A DNA stretch of 64,000 nt from an uncultured Candidatus Pelagibacter sp. (GTDB lineage: Bacteria; Pseudomonadota; Alphaproteobacteria; Pelagibacterales; Pelagibacteraceae): assembly GCA_905618905.1 (NCBI GenBank), contig CAJQTH010000008.1, positions 21,051 through 85,050 on the forward strand. The letters run 5' to 3'. Below the pieces are notes generated by a model. That model was not told the origin of the DNA. It searched no databases and saw only the letters and a list, made by a program, of their open reading frames with translations. Every line of letters starts with the position of its first letter. The first letter of the stretch is position 1. A program made the position numbers and the translations under genes. Of the stretch, positions 30,819 to 40,633 are shown one piece after another.

Positions 30819-31601
30819 TTATTTTCTTTTTTTAACTGATCTTAACTTTGTAACATTAACAGCACTTAAGTTTAATTGTTCATGTAATATACCAAGTCTT
30901 TTAGCAACTTCAGTATAAGCCGGAATTAAATCACCCAAGTTTTTACGAAACCTGTCTTTATCTAGCTTTTTATCAGTAATACTGTCCCATAACCTACAAG
31001 TATCAGGACTAATCTCATCAGCTAAAATAACTTCATTTTTTCCATTTTCTTTAAGTCTCCCAAACTCAAGCTTGAAATCAATTAGTTTAATTCCAACCCC
31101 CCTAAACATTCCAATCATAAAATCATTAATTCTAAGAATCATTTTTTTAACTTTCTCTAATTCAGATTTTGTAGCCCAATCAAAAGCTAAAATATGCTCT
31201 TCTGCAATAAGTGGATCACCTAAATTATCATCTTTTAAACAATATTCTAATAGGGGCTGATTTAAAACTGTTCCATCTTCAATACCAAGTCTTTTAGTAA
31301 TAGAACCTGTTGCAACATTACGAACAATAAACTCAATTGGAATAATCTCTACCAATTTAATAATCTGCTCTCTCATGTTTAGTCTTTTAACTAAATGATT
31401 TTTAATCCCAATTTGAGTTAGGTTTGATAAAATATGTTCTGATATTCTATTATTTAAAACACCTTTACCTTCAATAGTTGATTTCTTTAAGTTGTTAAAA
31501 GCTGTTGCATCATCTTTAAAATATTGGATGACTAAATTTTTATCAGATGTCGCATAAATTATTTTAGCCTTACCCTCATATAATTTTTTACCTTTTTTCA
31601 T
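30819..31601 (-). CDS. purC: SAICAR synthetase
   Basis: KLYEGKAKIIYAT, LADEISPDTCRLWD. Confidence 0.96.
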   Translation of the reverse strand: MKKGKKLYEGKAKIIYATSDKNLVIQYFKDDATAFNNLKKSTIEGKGVLNNRISEHILSNLTQIGIKNHLVKRLNMREQIIKLVEIIPIEFIVRNVATGSITKRLGIEDGTVLNQPLLEYCLKDDNLGDPLIAEEHILAFDWATKSELEKVKKMILRINDFMIGMFRGVGIKLIDFKLEFGRLKENGKNEVILADEISPDTCRLWDSITDKKLDKDRFRKNLGDLIPAYTEVAKRLGILHEQLNLSAVNVTKLRSVKKRK

Positions 31602-32893
31602 TATTTAAAAACTCTTCTAAAGATTAAATCTACATTTTTAAAGTGTGATGAATAATTGAATATAGCTTTCAATTTTTTTGAAGAAATTTTAGCCATTATA
31701 AATTCATCATTTGAAATAATATCGAATAAATTTAAGTTTTCCGCAAAACATTTTTTGGCATAGTTTTGAACAATTTTGTAAGATTGCTCTCTACTTAATC
31801 CTGATTTTGTTAGCTCTAACATTACTTCTTGTGAAAAAATTAAACCTTTAGTTATATTTAAATTTTCAACCATCTTTTTTGGGTAGACAATCATTTTATC
31901 TAAAATATTACTAAGTCTAGCTAAAGCAAAATCTAAAGTTATATTAGCGTCGGGACCAATATTTCTTTCAACACTTGAGTGAGAAATATCTCTTTCGTGC
32001 CATAGTGCAATATTTTCTAGCGCAGGAATAACAGCACTTCGAACCATTCTTGCAAGACCTGTTAAATTTTCACTTAGTATTGGATTTTTTTTATGTGGCA
32101 TTGCAGATGAACCTTTTTGATCTTTTGAAAAAAATTCTTGCACTTCATAAACTTCTGTTCTTTGTAAATGTCTAATTTCAATTGCAACTCTTTCAACTGA
32201 GCCTGCGATAATTCCAAGTATTGAGAAATAAAAGGCATGTCTATCTCTTGGTATTACTTGTGTTGATATAGGTTCAACTTTTAAACCAAGTTTTTTTGCT
32301 ACATGTTTTTCAACGTTAGGATTAATATTTGCAAATGTGCCAACTGCACCGGAAATTGCGCATGTTGAAATTTCATCAATTGCATCAACTAATCTTTTTC
32401 TATTTCTTTTAAACTCTTCATAAAATGAAGCTAATTTTAAACCAAAAGTTATAGGTTCAGCATGAATTCCATGACTTCTACCCATACAAGGAGTGTACTT
32501 ATATTTTTTGGCTTGTTTTCTTAAAACTTTTAGAATTTGATCGATATCACCAAGTAAGATTTTACCTGATTGAACTAATTGAATATTTAAACTGGTATCT
32601 AGAACATCAGAAGAGGTCATACCTTGATGAAGATATCTTGCTTTAATCCCTGCTTTTTCAGTAACAGAGGTTAAAAATGCAATTACATCGTGCTTAACTT
32701 TGCTCTCAATTTGGTGAATTCTTTTAACATTTATTTTAGTTTTTTTTCTAACAATTGATGCAACACCTTTGGGAATTTGACCTAATTTTTCCATTGCTTC
32801 AGCTGCTGCAATCTCTACGTCGAGCCAAATTTGGTATTTATTTTCTTCTGACCATATGTCAGTAAGTTGTTTTCTAGAATATCTTTCAATCAT
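31601..32893 (-). CDS. purB: adenylosuccinate lyase
   Basis: GSSAMPHKKNPILSENLTG signature. Confidence 0.97.
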   Translation of the reverse strand: MIERYSRKQLTDIWSEENKYQIWLDVEIAAAEAMEKLGQIPKGVASIVRKKTKINVKRIHQIESKVKHDVIAFLTSVTEKAGIKARYLHQGMTSSDVLDTSLNIQLVQSGKILLGDIDQILKVLRKQAKKYKYTPCMGRSHGIHAEPITFGLKLASFYEEFKRNRKRLVDAIDEISTCAISGAVGTFANINPNVEKHVAKKLGLKVEPISTQVIPRDRHAFYFSILGIIAGSVERVAIEIRHLQRTEVYEVQEFFSKDQKGSSAMPHKKNPILSENLTGLARMVRSAVIPALENIALWHERDISHSSVERNIGPDANITLDFALARLSNILDKMIVYPKKMVENLNITKGLIFSQEVMLELTKSGLSREQSYKIVQNYAKKCFAENLNLFDIISNDEFIMAKISSKKLKAIFNYSSHFKNVDLIFRRVFK

Positions 32894-32896
32894 TAA

Positions 32897-33667
32897 TTAT
32901 AAGTAAGGGGGCTTAGAATAACCTTTAACAGATTCTGTAAAGATTTCATAACCATTTTCAGTAATACCTAACGTATGTTCAAATTGTGCTGATAAAGATT
33001 TATCTTTTGTAACAGCAGTCCAACCATCTTTTAGCATCTTTACATCCCATTCACCGGTATTTATCATAGGTTCAATTGTAAAAGTCATACCAGGTCTAAG
33101 CTCCATTCCTGTGTTTCTTCTTCCATAATGTAAAACATTAGGTGGTTCGTGAAATGTTGTACTTATTCCGTGACCACAAAAATCTCTAACAACAGAGTAC
33201 CCTTTTTTTTCAACAAAAAATTGTATTTCATATCCAATGTCACCTAATTTTAATCCTGGCTTTAGTAAACTTATTGCTCTCATCATCGACTCGTATGTAG
33301 CATCAATTAAATTATTAACTTTTACAGGAGTTTTACCAATACAGAACATTCGACTTGTATCACCATAATGCTCATCAACTATAGCTGTCACATCAACATT
33401 TAAAGCATCACCTTCAACTAAAATTCTATCAGATGGAATACCGTGACAGACAACATGGTTTAAAGATGTGCATAATGATTTTTTAAAACCTCTATAAAAA
33501 AGTGGAGCTGAGTATCCACCGTTATCTCTAATAAACTCATAACCTAATTTATCCACAAAATCTGTGGTTACACCTGGCTTAATATTATCTGTAAGCATAT
33601 CAAGAGTTCTTGCTGCAAGATTTCCTGCAATTCGCATTTTTTCAAATTTTTCTAAATAACTATTCAT
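32897..33667 (-). CDS. map: type I methionine aminopeptidase
   Basis: NHVVCHGIP, CGHGIST, FTIEPMI. Confidence 0.96.
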   Translation of the reverse strand: MNSYLEKFEKMRIAGNLAARTLDMLTDNIKPGVTTDFVDKLGYEFIRDNGGYSAPLFYRGFKKSLCTSLNHVVCHGIPSDRILVEGDALNVDVTAIVDEHYGDTSRMFCIGKTPVKVNNLIDATYESMMRAISLLKPGLKLGDIGYEIQFFVEKKGYSVVRDFCGHGISTTFHEPPNVLHYGRRNTGMELRPGMTFTIEPMINTGEWDVKMLKDGWTAVTKDKSLSAQFEHTLGITENGYEIFTESVKGYSKPPYL

Positions 33668-33823
33668 TTATTCAATTGTTATTTTTTTATACTTATCATC
33701 TAATGAAAAATTATATTTTTCAATAGAAGAATCTTCAATATTCAAAAACATAACATCTAAAGTATTATGCTCTGCTTTAAAGCTACAAGATGATAAAAAG
33801 ATCAGAAAAATAATTTTTTTCAT
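33668..33823 (-). CDS. 51-aa putative lipoprotein (not in supplied ORF track)
   Basis: MKKIIFLIFLSSCSFKAEHNTLDVMFLNIEDSSIEKYNFSLDDKYKKITIE*; LSSC lipobox; fits exactly between sfsA and map. Confidence 0.65.
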   Translation of the reverse strand: MKKIIFLIFLSSCSFKAEHNTLDVMFLNIEDSSIEKYNFSLDDKYKKITIE

Positions 33824-33826
33824 ATT

Positions 33827-34525
33827 TTATTTATTTATAATTTTAAGTTTTCTTTCTATTAGTATTTCTTTTGAACTTATTTTACATCTATAAGCTAAAA
33901 AAATAACTCCAGCTTTTTTTGCAAGTAAATAATTTTCATAATATTCTTTATCAATATCTTTTGCTATTTTAAAATTATCTACACCTTCTATTTGAACCAA
34001 GAATAATAGATAGGATTTAAAACCTTTTTTGACTGCCTCTATCAGGGTTTTTAAATGCTTTGAACCTCTAGTGGTAACAGCATCTGGAAATTCTGCAGTT
34101 TTTTCTTCTCTAAATAAAGTAACATTTTTAACTTCTACAAATATTTTTTGTTTATTTTTTTCAATCAAAAAATCAAACCGTGTTTCTTTATCAAAAAATA
34201 CCTCGGGCTTAATACTATCATTGTTTGCAACTTCTTTGACTAGATTATTCGATAAACCATGGAAGGCAATCTTGTTTGCAAAATGGGTATTAACACCTAC
34301 TAAATTTTTTTTAACTTTAATTATCTCAAGAGTATATTTTAACTTTCTTTTAGGATCGTCATTTTTAGATACATAAACCTCATTTCCCTCATCCAATAAA
34401 CCCTTCATGGACCCAGTATTGGGACAATGTGCCGTAACAATTTCCTTACCAATTTTAACGTCTGTAAAAAATCTCTTATAACGTTTGATAAGTTTGCCTT
34501 TAATTAAAGCTTTGGTAAATTCCAT
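33827..34525 (-). CDS. sfsA: sugar fermentation stimulation protein A
   Basis: AHCPNTGSMKGLL, FVEVKNVTL, FPDAVTTRGSKHL. Confidence 0.93.
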   Translation of the reverse strand: MEFTKALIKGKLIKRYKRFFTDVKIGKEIVTAHCPNTGSMKGLLDEGNEVYVSKNDDPKRKLKYTLEIIKVKKNLVGVNTHFANKIAFHGLSNNLVKEVANNDSIKPEVFFDKETRFDFLIEKNKQKIFVEVKNVTLFREEKTAEFPDAVTTRGSKHLKTLIEAVKKGFKSYLLFLVQIEGVDNFKIAKDIDKEYYENYLLAKKAGVIFLAYRCKISSKEILIERKLKIINK

Positions 34526-34546
34526 ATATAAATTGTATATTTAATA

Positions 34547-35296
34547 ATGACACAAAATACAAAATTTAATGCCGCAATACTTATTATAGGTAATGAAATC
34601 CTTTCTGGTAGAACGCAGGACACTAATACTTGCACAATTGCTCAGTGGCTTAACTCAATTGGTGTAAAAGTTAATGAGGTGAGGGTTATCCCAGATATTG
34701 AAAATACAATTGTGGAGACCGTTAATCATTTAAGAAAAGTTAATAATTATGTGTTTACTACTGGCGGTATAGGTCCAACCCACGATGATATTACTGCTCA
34801 ATCTATCTCGAAAGCATTTAACCTTGAGTATGAAATTCACAAAGAAGCTTTTAAAATACTAGAAGCTTATTACAAAAGAGGTGAGTTTAATGAGGGTAGA
34901 CAAAAAATGGTTTGGATGCCACGTAATGCTAACTTAATATTAAATCCAACAAGTGGCGCACCAGGATTTAGTGTTAAAAACGTTTTTTGCTTACCAGGAG
35001 TTCCTTCAATTTTAAAATCAATGTTAGGTGGATTAAAAAATAAAATAGTAGGAGGAGATCCGATATTAAGCCATACAATAAGTTTAAAAACTGTTGAAAG
35101 TGAAATTGCAAAATCTTTAACAGACGTCCAGGATGATAATAAGGATGTTGAAATTGGGAGTTACCCTTTTTTTCAAGCAGGCAAACTAGGTGTATCAATA
35201 GTAATACGATCTGAAGACCAACTTAAAATTGACAAGTGTAGTTCTGAAATTTTAGAGTTTGTTAATCAAAAAAAAATAGAAGTAGTTGTAAGATAG
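34547..35296 (+). CDS. CinA N-terminal-like / molybdopterin-binding domain protein
   Basis: AILIIGNEILSGRTQDTN, TTGGIGPTHDDIT. Confidence 0.9.
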   Translation: MTQNTKFNAAILIIGNEILSGRTQDTNTCTIAQWLNSIGVKVNEVRVIPDIENTIVETVNHLRKVNNYVFTTGGIGPTHDDITAQSISKAFNLEYEIHKEAFKILEAYYKRGEFNEGRQKMVWMPRNANLILNPTSGAPGFSVKNVFCLPGVPSILKSMLGGLKNKIVGGDPILSHTISLKTVESEIAKSLTDVQDDNKDVEIGSYPFFQAGKLGVSIVIRSEDQLKIDKCSSEILEFVNQKKIEVVVR

Positions 35297-35300
35297 TTAA

Positions 35301-35702
35301 ATGCTTTATTTCGCTTATGGAAGCAATTTAAATCATTATCAAATGAAAAGAAGATGCAAAGACAGTGTCTTTTTAAAGAAAATTAATTTAACTAATTTTA
35401 AATTAACCTTTAGAAGCAAATATCGAGCTGCAGATATAGAGCCTAAAAAAAGCTCAATTGTTCCAGGAGCTTTATTTGAAATATCTAAAAGTGATGAAAA
35501 AAAATTAGATGTTTATGAAGATTATCCAGCTCTATATAAAAAATATTATTTTACTTATTATGGTAAGAAAGTAATGACCTATACAATGACTAAAAAAACT
35601 TTTTTTGCATACCCAACAGAACGATATTTAAATGTTGTAAAGAGAGGTTATAAAGATTGTAATTTAGATAATCATATTCTTAAAAAAGCATTAAAAGCTT
35701 AA
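35301..35702 (+). CDS. gamma-glutamylcyclotransferase-like (AIG2 family)
   Basis: YFAYGSNLNHYQMKRRC, VPGALFEIS. Confidence 0.85.
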   Translation: MLYFAYGSNLNHYQMKRRCKDSVFLKKINLTNFKLTFRSKYRAADIEPKKSSIVPGALFEISKSDEKKLDVYEDYPALYKKYYFTYYGKKVMTYTMTKKTFFAYPTERYLNVVKRGYKDCNLDNHILKKALKA

Positions 35703-35781
35703 TTAAGATATTGATATAATTTGTTAACAAAAAGAAGTTGAGTTATAAATAAAAACGGTTAAACAAATGAAAATAGTACAT

Positions 35782-35866
35782 GCCCTCGTGGTGAAATTGG
35801 TAGACACAACGGACTTAAAATCCGTGCCTTTTTGGAGTGCCAGTTCGAGTCTGGCCGAGGGCACCA
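35782..35866 (+). tRNA. tRNA-Leu (anticodon TAA)
   Basis: gccctcg...cgagggcacca; loop CTTAAAA; long variable arm; CCA encoded. Confidence 0.95.
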
Positions 35867-35870
35867 CTAA

Positions 35871-36650
35871 ATGAGAGATAAAGTATATTTAGTATTTGAT
35901 AAAACCAAGGCTTCCCTAAAGATTAAATCAATTCTAATTAAAAAAGTTAACGTTACATCTTTAAGAAAATCCAACATAATAATTGTTCTAGGTGGGGATG
36001 GTTTTATGCTTCAAACTTTAAAAAAATTACACAAATATAAAAAACCTTTTTATGGAATTAATTCTGGAAACTATGGTTTTTTGATGAATAAGTTTTCTAA
36101 TGAAAACATCATTAAAAATTTAAATATCTCCAACAGTATAAAAATTTATCCTCTACAAATGACTGTTACTAATAAAAATAACCAAACAAAAAAATCAATA
36201 GCTATTAATGAGGTGTCAATATTAAGACAAAGCAAGCAGGCATCATCAATTTCTATTACAGCTAATAAGAAAAATATTATTAAAAATCTAATCTCTGATG
36301 GCGTACTAGTTTCAACACCTGCGGGTAGTACGGCGTACAATTTATCAGCACATGGGCCAATTCTAAATTTAGATTCAAGAAAATTAGCAGTTACTCCTAT
36401 TAGCCCCTTTAGACCTAGAAGATGGAAGGGATCAGTAGTTAGTGATAAATCTAAAATTTTAATAAAAAATTTAGATGTAAATAAAAGACCTATTAGTGCT
36501 GTAGCAGATAATTTTGAAGTTAGAAATGCAAAGATAATTAAAATTCAAGCAAATAAGAAAATTAGCTTTGAACTATTGTATGATAAAAAAAACAGTCTTT
36601 ATAAAAAGATTAAGATCGAACAAGTTAGAGAAGAGACCTCAAATAATTAA
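35871..36650 (+). CDS. nadK: NAD kinase
   Basis: VLGGDGFMLQTL, NSGNYGFLM, TPAGSTAYNLSAHGPI. Confidence 0.93.
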   Translation: MRDKVYLVFDKTKASLKIKSILIKKVNVTSLRKSNIIIVLGGDGFMLQTLKKLHKYKKPFYGINSGNYGFLMNKFSNENIIKNLNISNSIKIYPLQMTVTNKNNQTKKSIAINEVSILRQSKQASSISITANKKNIIKNLISDGVLVSTPAGSTAYNLSAHGPILNLDSRKLAVTPISPFRPRRWKGSVVSDKSKILIKNLDVNKRPISAVADNFEVRNAKIIKIQANKKISFELLYDKKNSLYKKIKIEQVREETSNN

Positions 36651-36707
36651 AAAAAATAATTAAAGAATTTTTTTTTACCCATCATTGTTCTTATTTTTTT
36701 TGAGCGA

Positions 36708-36753
36708 TGGTGCCCGAACGGATTTGAATCGTGGACCTATTGATTACAAATCA
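36708..36753 (-). pseudogene. tRNA-Thr relic: 3' half plus anticodon arm
   Basis: Reverse complement TGATTTGTAATCAATAGGTCCACGATTCAAATCCGTTCGGGCACCA closely matches the 3' half of the intact tRNA-Thr; similarity stops after the anticodon arm. Confidence 0.85.
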
Positions 36754-36829
36754 GTAAGCTAACAAATTATCCCTTCATTAACTATTGATACTACTTACTT
36801 CTAGACTCCCGTCAAGTTGGTTAAAGATA

Positions 36830-36850
36830 TTTCACTTCAATTTCACTTCA
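36830..36850. repeat. 21-bp direct repeat, copy upstream of lectin gene
   Basis: tttcacttcaatttcacttca; 20/21 match to 39084-39104; itself two TTTCACTTCA units 11 bp apart. Confidence 0.8.
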
Positions 36851-36884
36851 CTTGATTATTTATTATGCTAGATATTGACTAATT

Positions 36885-39071
36885 ATGAAAAGATTAATAT
36901 TTGCGTTAGTTCTTAATATCTTTACAAATTTTAATTACGTTACAGCCGAAACTATAACGATGCCGTCAAGTTTGACAGCTGATACCACTGCTTTTGTTTT
37001 ATTATCTTCTTCAGGAACAACACCAAGTATCAGTGGATATACGGCAACAGATTTATTAGCAACTATTGTTGCATCAGCTGGAACTTTAATTGTTACAACT
37101 ACCACAGGTTTGGAACAAGCTTCTGGGTATTGTGATTATACTGCAGATAATTCCGGTGAACCTACTAATTGCAAATTAGAAGCTAGTGATCATCCTGAAA
37201 TAGGATTTATAGGAACTCAGGCTGAAATAAATGCTGCTCTAGCTACTTTATCTTTTAAAGGTGATGGATCTACTGGATCACCAACCGTTACACTTTCGAT
37301 AACACCTGCTGGTAATAATTATAATTCAGCAAATGGTCATTATTATAAAATAGTTAACGATGATGAGATTTCTTTTACAGATTCAATAGCAGCAGCTGAA
37401 GGATCTACATATAATGGATTATCTGGTTATCTTGTTAGTATAACTTCAGAAGCAGAAAATGATTTTTTAAATGCAAAAGTGAATCAAAATGCTTGGATTG
37501 GAGGTTCTGACAAAGCCTCATTAACTTCAAACTCTCATTCAGTAACTGAAGGAACTTGGGAATGGATATCAGGTCCTGACAACGGAAAAACTTTTTTTTG
37601 TCAAGTAGCAATTAGCGGTAAAGCTAATGCTGCAGATAGTGATTGTACAGTAGCTACTGGTTACTCTTATAATAATTGGAGAAATGCCGAACCCAACGAT
37701 CACAGCAGCAATACAACTGGAGAAGAAGATTGTGCGCACATGAGAAGTGATGGAGAGTGGAATGATTTTCCATGTAATTCAACAAGTGTAGATTATTACA
37801 TTATTGAATATGGAGGAACTGCAGGTGAAACAGCAACAACTTTTGGATTAACAATATTAACAATAGAATCTTTAGAAGCAAGCGGAAGTACGCACCAAGC
37901 ATTTAATGACAAACAATTATCTGGAATAGTGGAAGCTCAAACTGAGAGCATGAAAAGACATATGTTTAATTCGACTAATTCTATTATGGATCGAATGGAA
38001 CAGTTCAGAAGAACCGGAGATAACAAAGGTTTACAGTTAAATGATTTTAGATTGTCACTCATTGATCAAGGAGTAGATAATCATACTCATGCCAAACTAG
38101 CAAAACATTATCTACAAAAATACTCTAAAGAAGTTTCTAATAAAAAAGGATTTAATCTTACAGAGAAAAATATAGAAAAATTTATTACTGAACTACCACT
38201 TTCAAAATATATGAAACAAGAATTTGGTTTAAAGCCTAAAAAATGGGTTATGTGGAGTGCAGGCTCAATATCTCAAGGAGGTCTTAACTTTAGTGTTGGT
38301 CAATTAGGTAGAAAAAATAAATCTAATGGATTTACAGTTGGCGCAGATTTAGACTTGAGTGATAATTCCTTATTAGGGTTTGCTTTAAGGGATGAAACTG
38401 AAGATGTAGAGGTTAGTACAAATGGAACTAAGTATAAATCTGATAATTCAACATTATCATTTTATAACACTTGGAGAGCTAATGATGAAAACTATGTAGA
38501 TACTTTCATAGGATTTGGGAAAACAAAACAAGCAACTACAAGAATTGTTGATGTTACAAATAAGACTAAAGTTACGGGTGAATTGAAAAGTAAACAAGCT
38601 TTTGGTGCAATTAAGTATAATTTCAAAAAAAATTATAAATTAGTTAATCTTAACAATTATTCCATAGTAAATTTTGGTTATAGCATGTTTGACTCTTATT
38701 CAGAAAAAGGTGACAGTAATTTAAAATTAAAATTTGATGATCGTGATCTAAAATCTTATTCTCTTTCTATAGGATCTTTAATAGAGTCTAAAATAGATTT
38801 GAAAAATTCAAAATTAATTCCATATTTAAGAATTGATATAACAGAAGATCTGACTGAAGATTCTAATTTAAAAGCAAATTATATCTCAAGCCCCTCTAAT
38901 CAATATAGCAAAAGTATTAGTAAACATTTCTCAACTATTATTCGGGCAGAGACTGGATTTGATTGGAATTTTAGAAATGATTGGAATATATCATCCACTT
39001 TAGAAAGAATTGATAAAAATGGTTTAGGACATCAAAATAGTTTAAAATTTAATGCAAATAAATCTTTTTAG
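36885..39071 (+). CDS. secreted C-type lectin-like domain / autotransporter beta-barrel protein
   Basis: 728 aa; signal peptide; GYLVSITSEAENDFLN...WIGGSD...GTWEWISG...NNWRNAEPNDHSS...EEDCAHMRSDGEWNDFPC...YYIIEYGG (EPN and WND motifs); amphipathic strands to C-terminal NKSF. Confidence 0.85.
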   Translation: MKRLIFALVLNIFTNFNYVTAETITMPSSLTADTTAFVLLSSSGTTPSISGYTATDLLATIVASAGTLIVTTTTGLEQASGYCDYTADNSGEPTNCKLEASDHPEIGFIGTQAEINAALATLSFKGDGSTGSPTVTLSITPAGNNYNSANGHYYKIVNDDEISFTDSIAAAEGSTYNGLSGYLVSITSEAENDFLNAKVNQNAWIGGSDKASLTSNSHSVTEGTWEWISGPDNGKTFFCQVAISGKANAADSDCTVATGYSYNNWRNAEPNDHSSNTTGEEDCAHMRSDGEWNDFPCNSTSVDYYIIEYGGTAGETATTFGLTILTIESLEASGSTHQAFNDKQLSGIVEAQTESMKRHMFNSTNSIMDRMEQFRRTGDNKGLQLNDFRLSLIDQGVDNHTHAKLAKHYLQKYSKEVSNKKGFNLTEKNIEKFITELPLSKYMKQEFGLKPKKWVMWSAGSISQGGLNFSVGQLGRKNKSNGFTVGADLDLSDNSLLGFALRDETEDVEVSTNGTKYKSDNSTLSFYNTWRANDENYVDTFIGFGKTKQATTRIVDVTNKTKVTGELKSKQAFGAIKYNFKKNYKLVNLNNYSIVNFGYSMFDSYSEKGDSNLKLKFDDRDLKSYSLSIGSLIESKIDLKNSKLIPYLRIDITEDLTEDSNLKANYISSPSNQYSKSISKHFSTIIRAETGFDWNFRNDWNISSTLERIDKNGLGHQNSLKFNANKSF

Positions 39072-39083
39072 ATAAAAAAAAAT

Positions 39084-39104
39084 TTTCACTTCAATATCAC
39101 TTCA
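39084..39104. repeat. 21-bp direct repeat, copy downstream of lectin gene
   Basis: tttcacttcaatatcacttca, 12 nt after the lectin stop codon. Confidence 0.8.
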
Positions 39105-39204
39105 ATGAGTTCTACTTTCTTCCTTTTTATAGTCTTTGTTCTGGTATTTTTTCCTACAGTTTTTTTTCCAAAGATTCAAAAAGTGAAATAAGTAAAGGAT
39201 TGTG

Positions 39205-39280
39205 TGGTGCCCCCGCACGGAGTCGAACCGCGGACCTATTGATTACAAATCAATTGCTCTACCAGCTGAGCTACAAGGGC
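39205..39280 (-). tRNA. tRNA-Thr (anticodon TGT)
   Basis: GCCCTTGTAGCTCAGCTGGTAGAGCAATTGATTTGTAATCAATAGGTCCGCGGTTCGACTCCGTGCGGGGGCACCA. Confidence 0.95.
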
Positions 39281-39413
39281 ATAACATTTATCAACAATTA
39301 GTGGGTTATATATTAATTATAATTTCTAGCACTCTTTTTTTTATTAAAAAACCTAAGTAAAAACAATAAATTATAGAATATTGCATAGTATTTGTTATAA
39401 GAAAAAATTTTAT

Positions 39414-40142
39414 ATGAAAAACAAAATTAAAAAATTTTTAAATATTTTAAAAGTAGCCTTGATCGGTGTTAGGCATAACCTGATACCGGTACCAAGAAAG
39501 CCTGAGAAGAAAATTACACCCTACACAATGTTTCGAGATGAACAGCTATCTAATTGTTATGAACACTTTAAGAAATATTTCAAATCTTCAATATTCATAA
39601 GCACAACTAGACTATTAAGAGAATACGCTATTAAAGAATCATTAGTAAATGATAAAAATTGTGAAAAATTTTCCCTTGAATTTGGAGTTCATAAAGGTGA
39701 GTCAGTTAATTTTTTTTCAAAACATGTCCAGCACATTTACGGTTTTGATTCTTTTGAAGGCTTGAAAGAAGATTGGCATGGGACATTAGATTTACAAAAA
39801 GGAAGTTTTGACACGGGCAGCATGATGCCCAAAACAAATTCGAATGTAACTCTTATAAAAGGATGGGTTCAGGATACAGTTGAAAAATTCCTAGATGAGA
39901 AGAAACCGAAAATTAACTTTGTACATATGGACCTAGACACATACGATTCATCTAAATATGTGCTTGAAAGAATAAAGCCATATTTAGTAAAAGATTCTAT
40001 TATAGTTTTTGATGAACTTTATAATTATCCAGGGTGGGATGTTGGTGAATATAAAGCGCTAACAGAGGTATTTAATGAAAATGAGTATAAATATTTAGCA
40101 TTTGCGGATGAAGGAACAGCATGTGCAATAAAAATAGTTTAG
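39414..40142 (+). CDS. TylF/macrocin O-methyltransferase-like protein
   Basis: SLEFGVHKGESVNFFSKHVQHIYGFDSFEGLKEDW, VHMDLDTYDSSKYVLE; ATG at 39414 preferred. Confidence 0.8.
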   Translation: MKNKIKKFLNILKVALIGVRHNLIPVPRKPEKKITPYTMFRDEQLSNCYEHFKKYFKSSIFISTTRLLREYAIKESLVNDKNCEKFSLEFGVHKGESVNFFSKHVQHIYGFDSFEGLKEDWHGTLDLQKGSFDTGSMMPKTNSNVTLIKGWVQDTVEKFLDEKKPKINFVHMDLDTYDSSKYVLERIKPYLVKDSIIVFDELYNYPGWDVGEYKALTEVFNENEYKYLAFADEGTACAIKIV

Positions 40143-40259
40143 TTTTTTAAAACACCAATTGGTAACATTAAGTACAAATATCTTAACTAAAATTAAGCTT
40201 CATTACTAGGGTTCACCAAACACAGAGTTAATGCAGTTAGAATATTTTTATATATTAAA

Positions 40260-40475
40260 ATGCAAGAGGGGAAGTTTGTTTCAAGTGGAGAATTAAAACC
40301 AAAAACTCACACTTGGATTGCACTTGATAATAAGAATACAGAAGCAATGGTAGGGCTTCACAAATCTCATAAGTGGGACAAGTTAAGAACCTTGCAGCAG
40401 CAAGGATTAATAGAATTAAAAACTTGTAAAGGTAAGGCTCCCAGATCCAAGATTATTGTGCAAAGTTCGCACTAA
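40260..40475 (+). CDS. hypothetical 71-aa protein
   Basis: ORF track, ATG start, no family recognised. Confidence 0.35.
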   Translation: MQEGKFVSSGELKPKTHTWIALDNKNTEAMVGLHKSHKWDKLRTLQQQGLIELKTCKGKAPRSKIIVQSSH

Positions 40476-40633
40476 ATTTTAGGATTACACTACCTAAACA
40501 AATTGTTAAGAATTCACCGTAACATTTGTTTTAGCAGCAGCTGGAATACAAGGTAACTGCGACATGCAGATTGTTAGCAGATGTTAGCAACTAAATTAAT
40601 AAAAACGTAATTGTTTAGTGATGTTTAGGTCGT

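Noticed and set aside
34029-34376. 115-aa ORF antisense to sfsA
   Set aside because: Shadow ORF; sfsA has clear family motifs.
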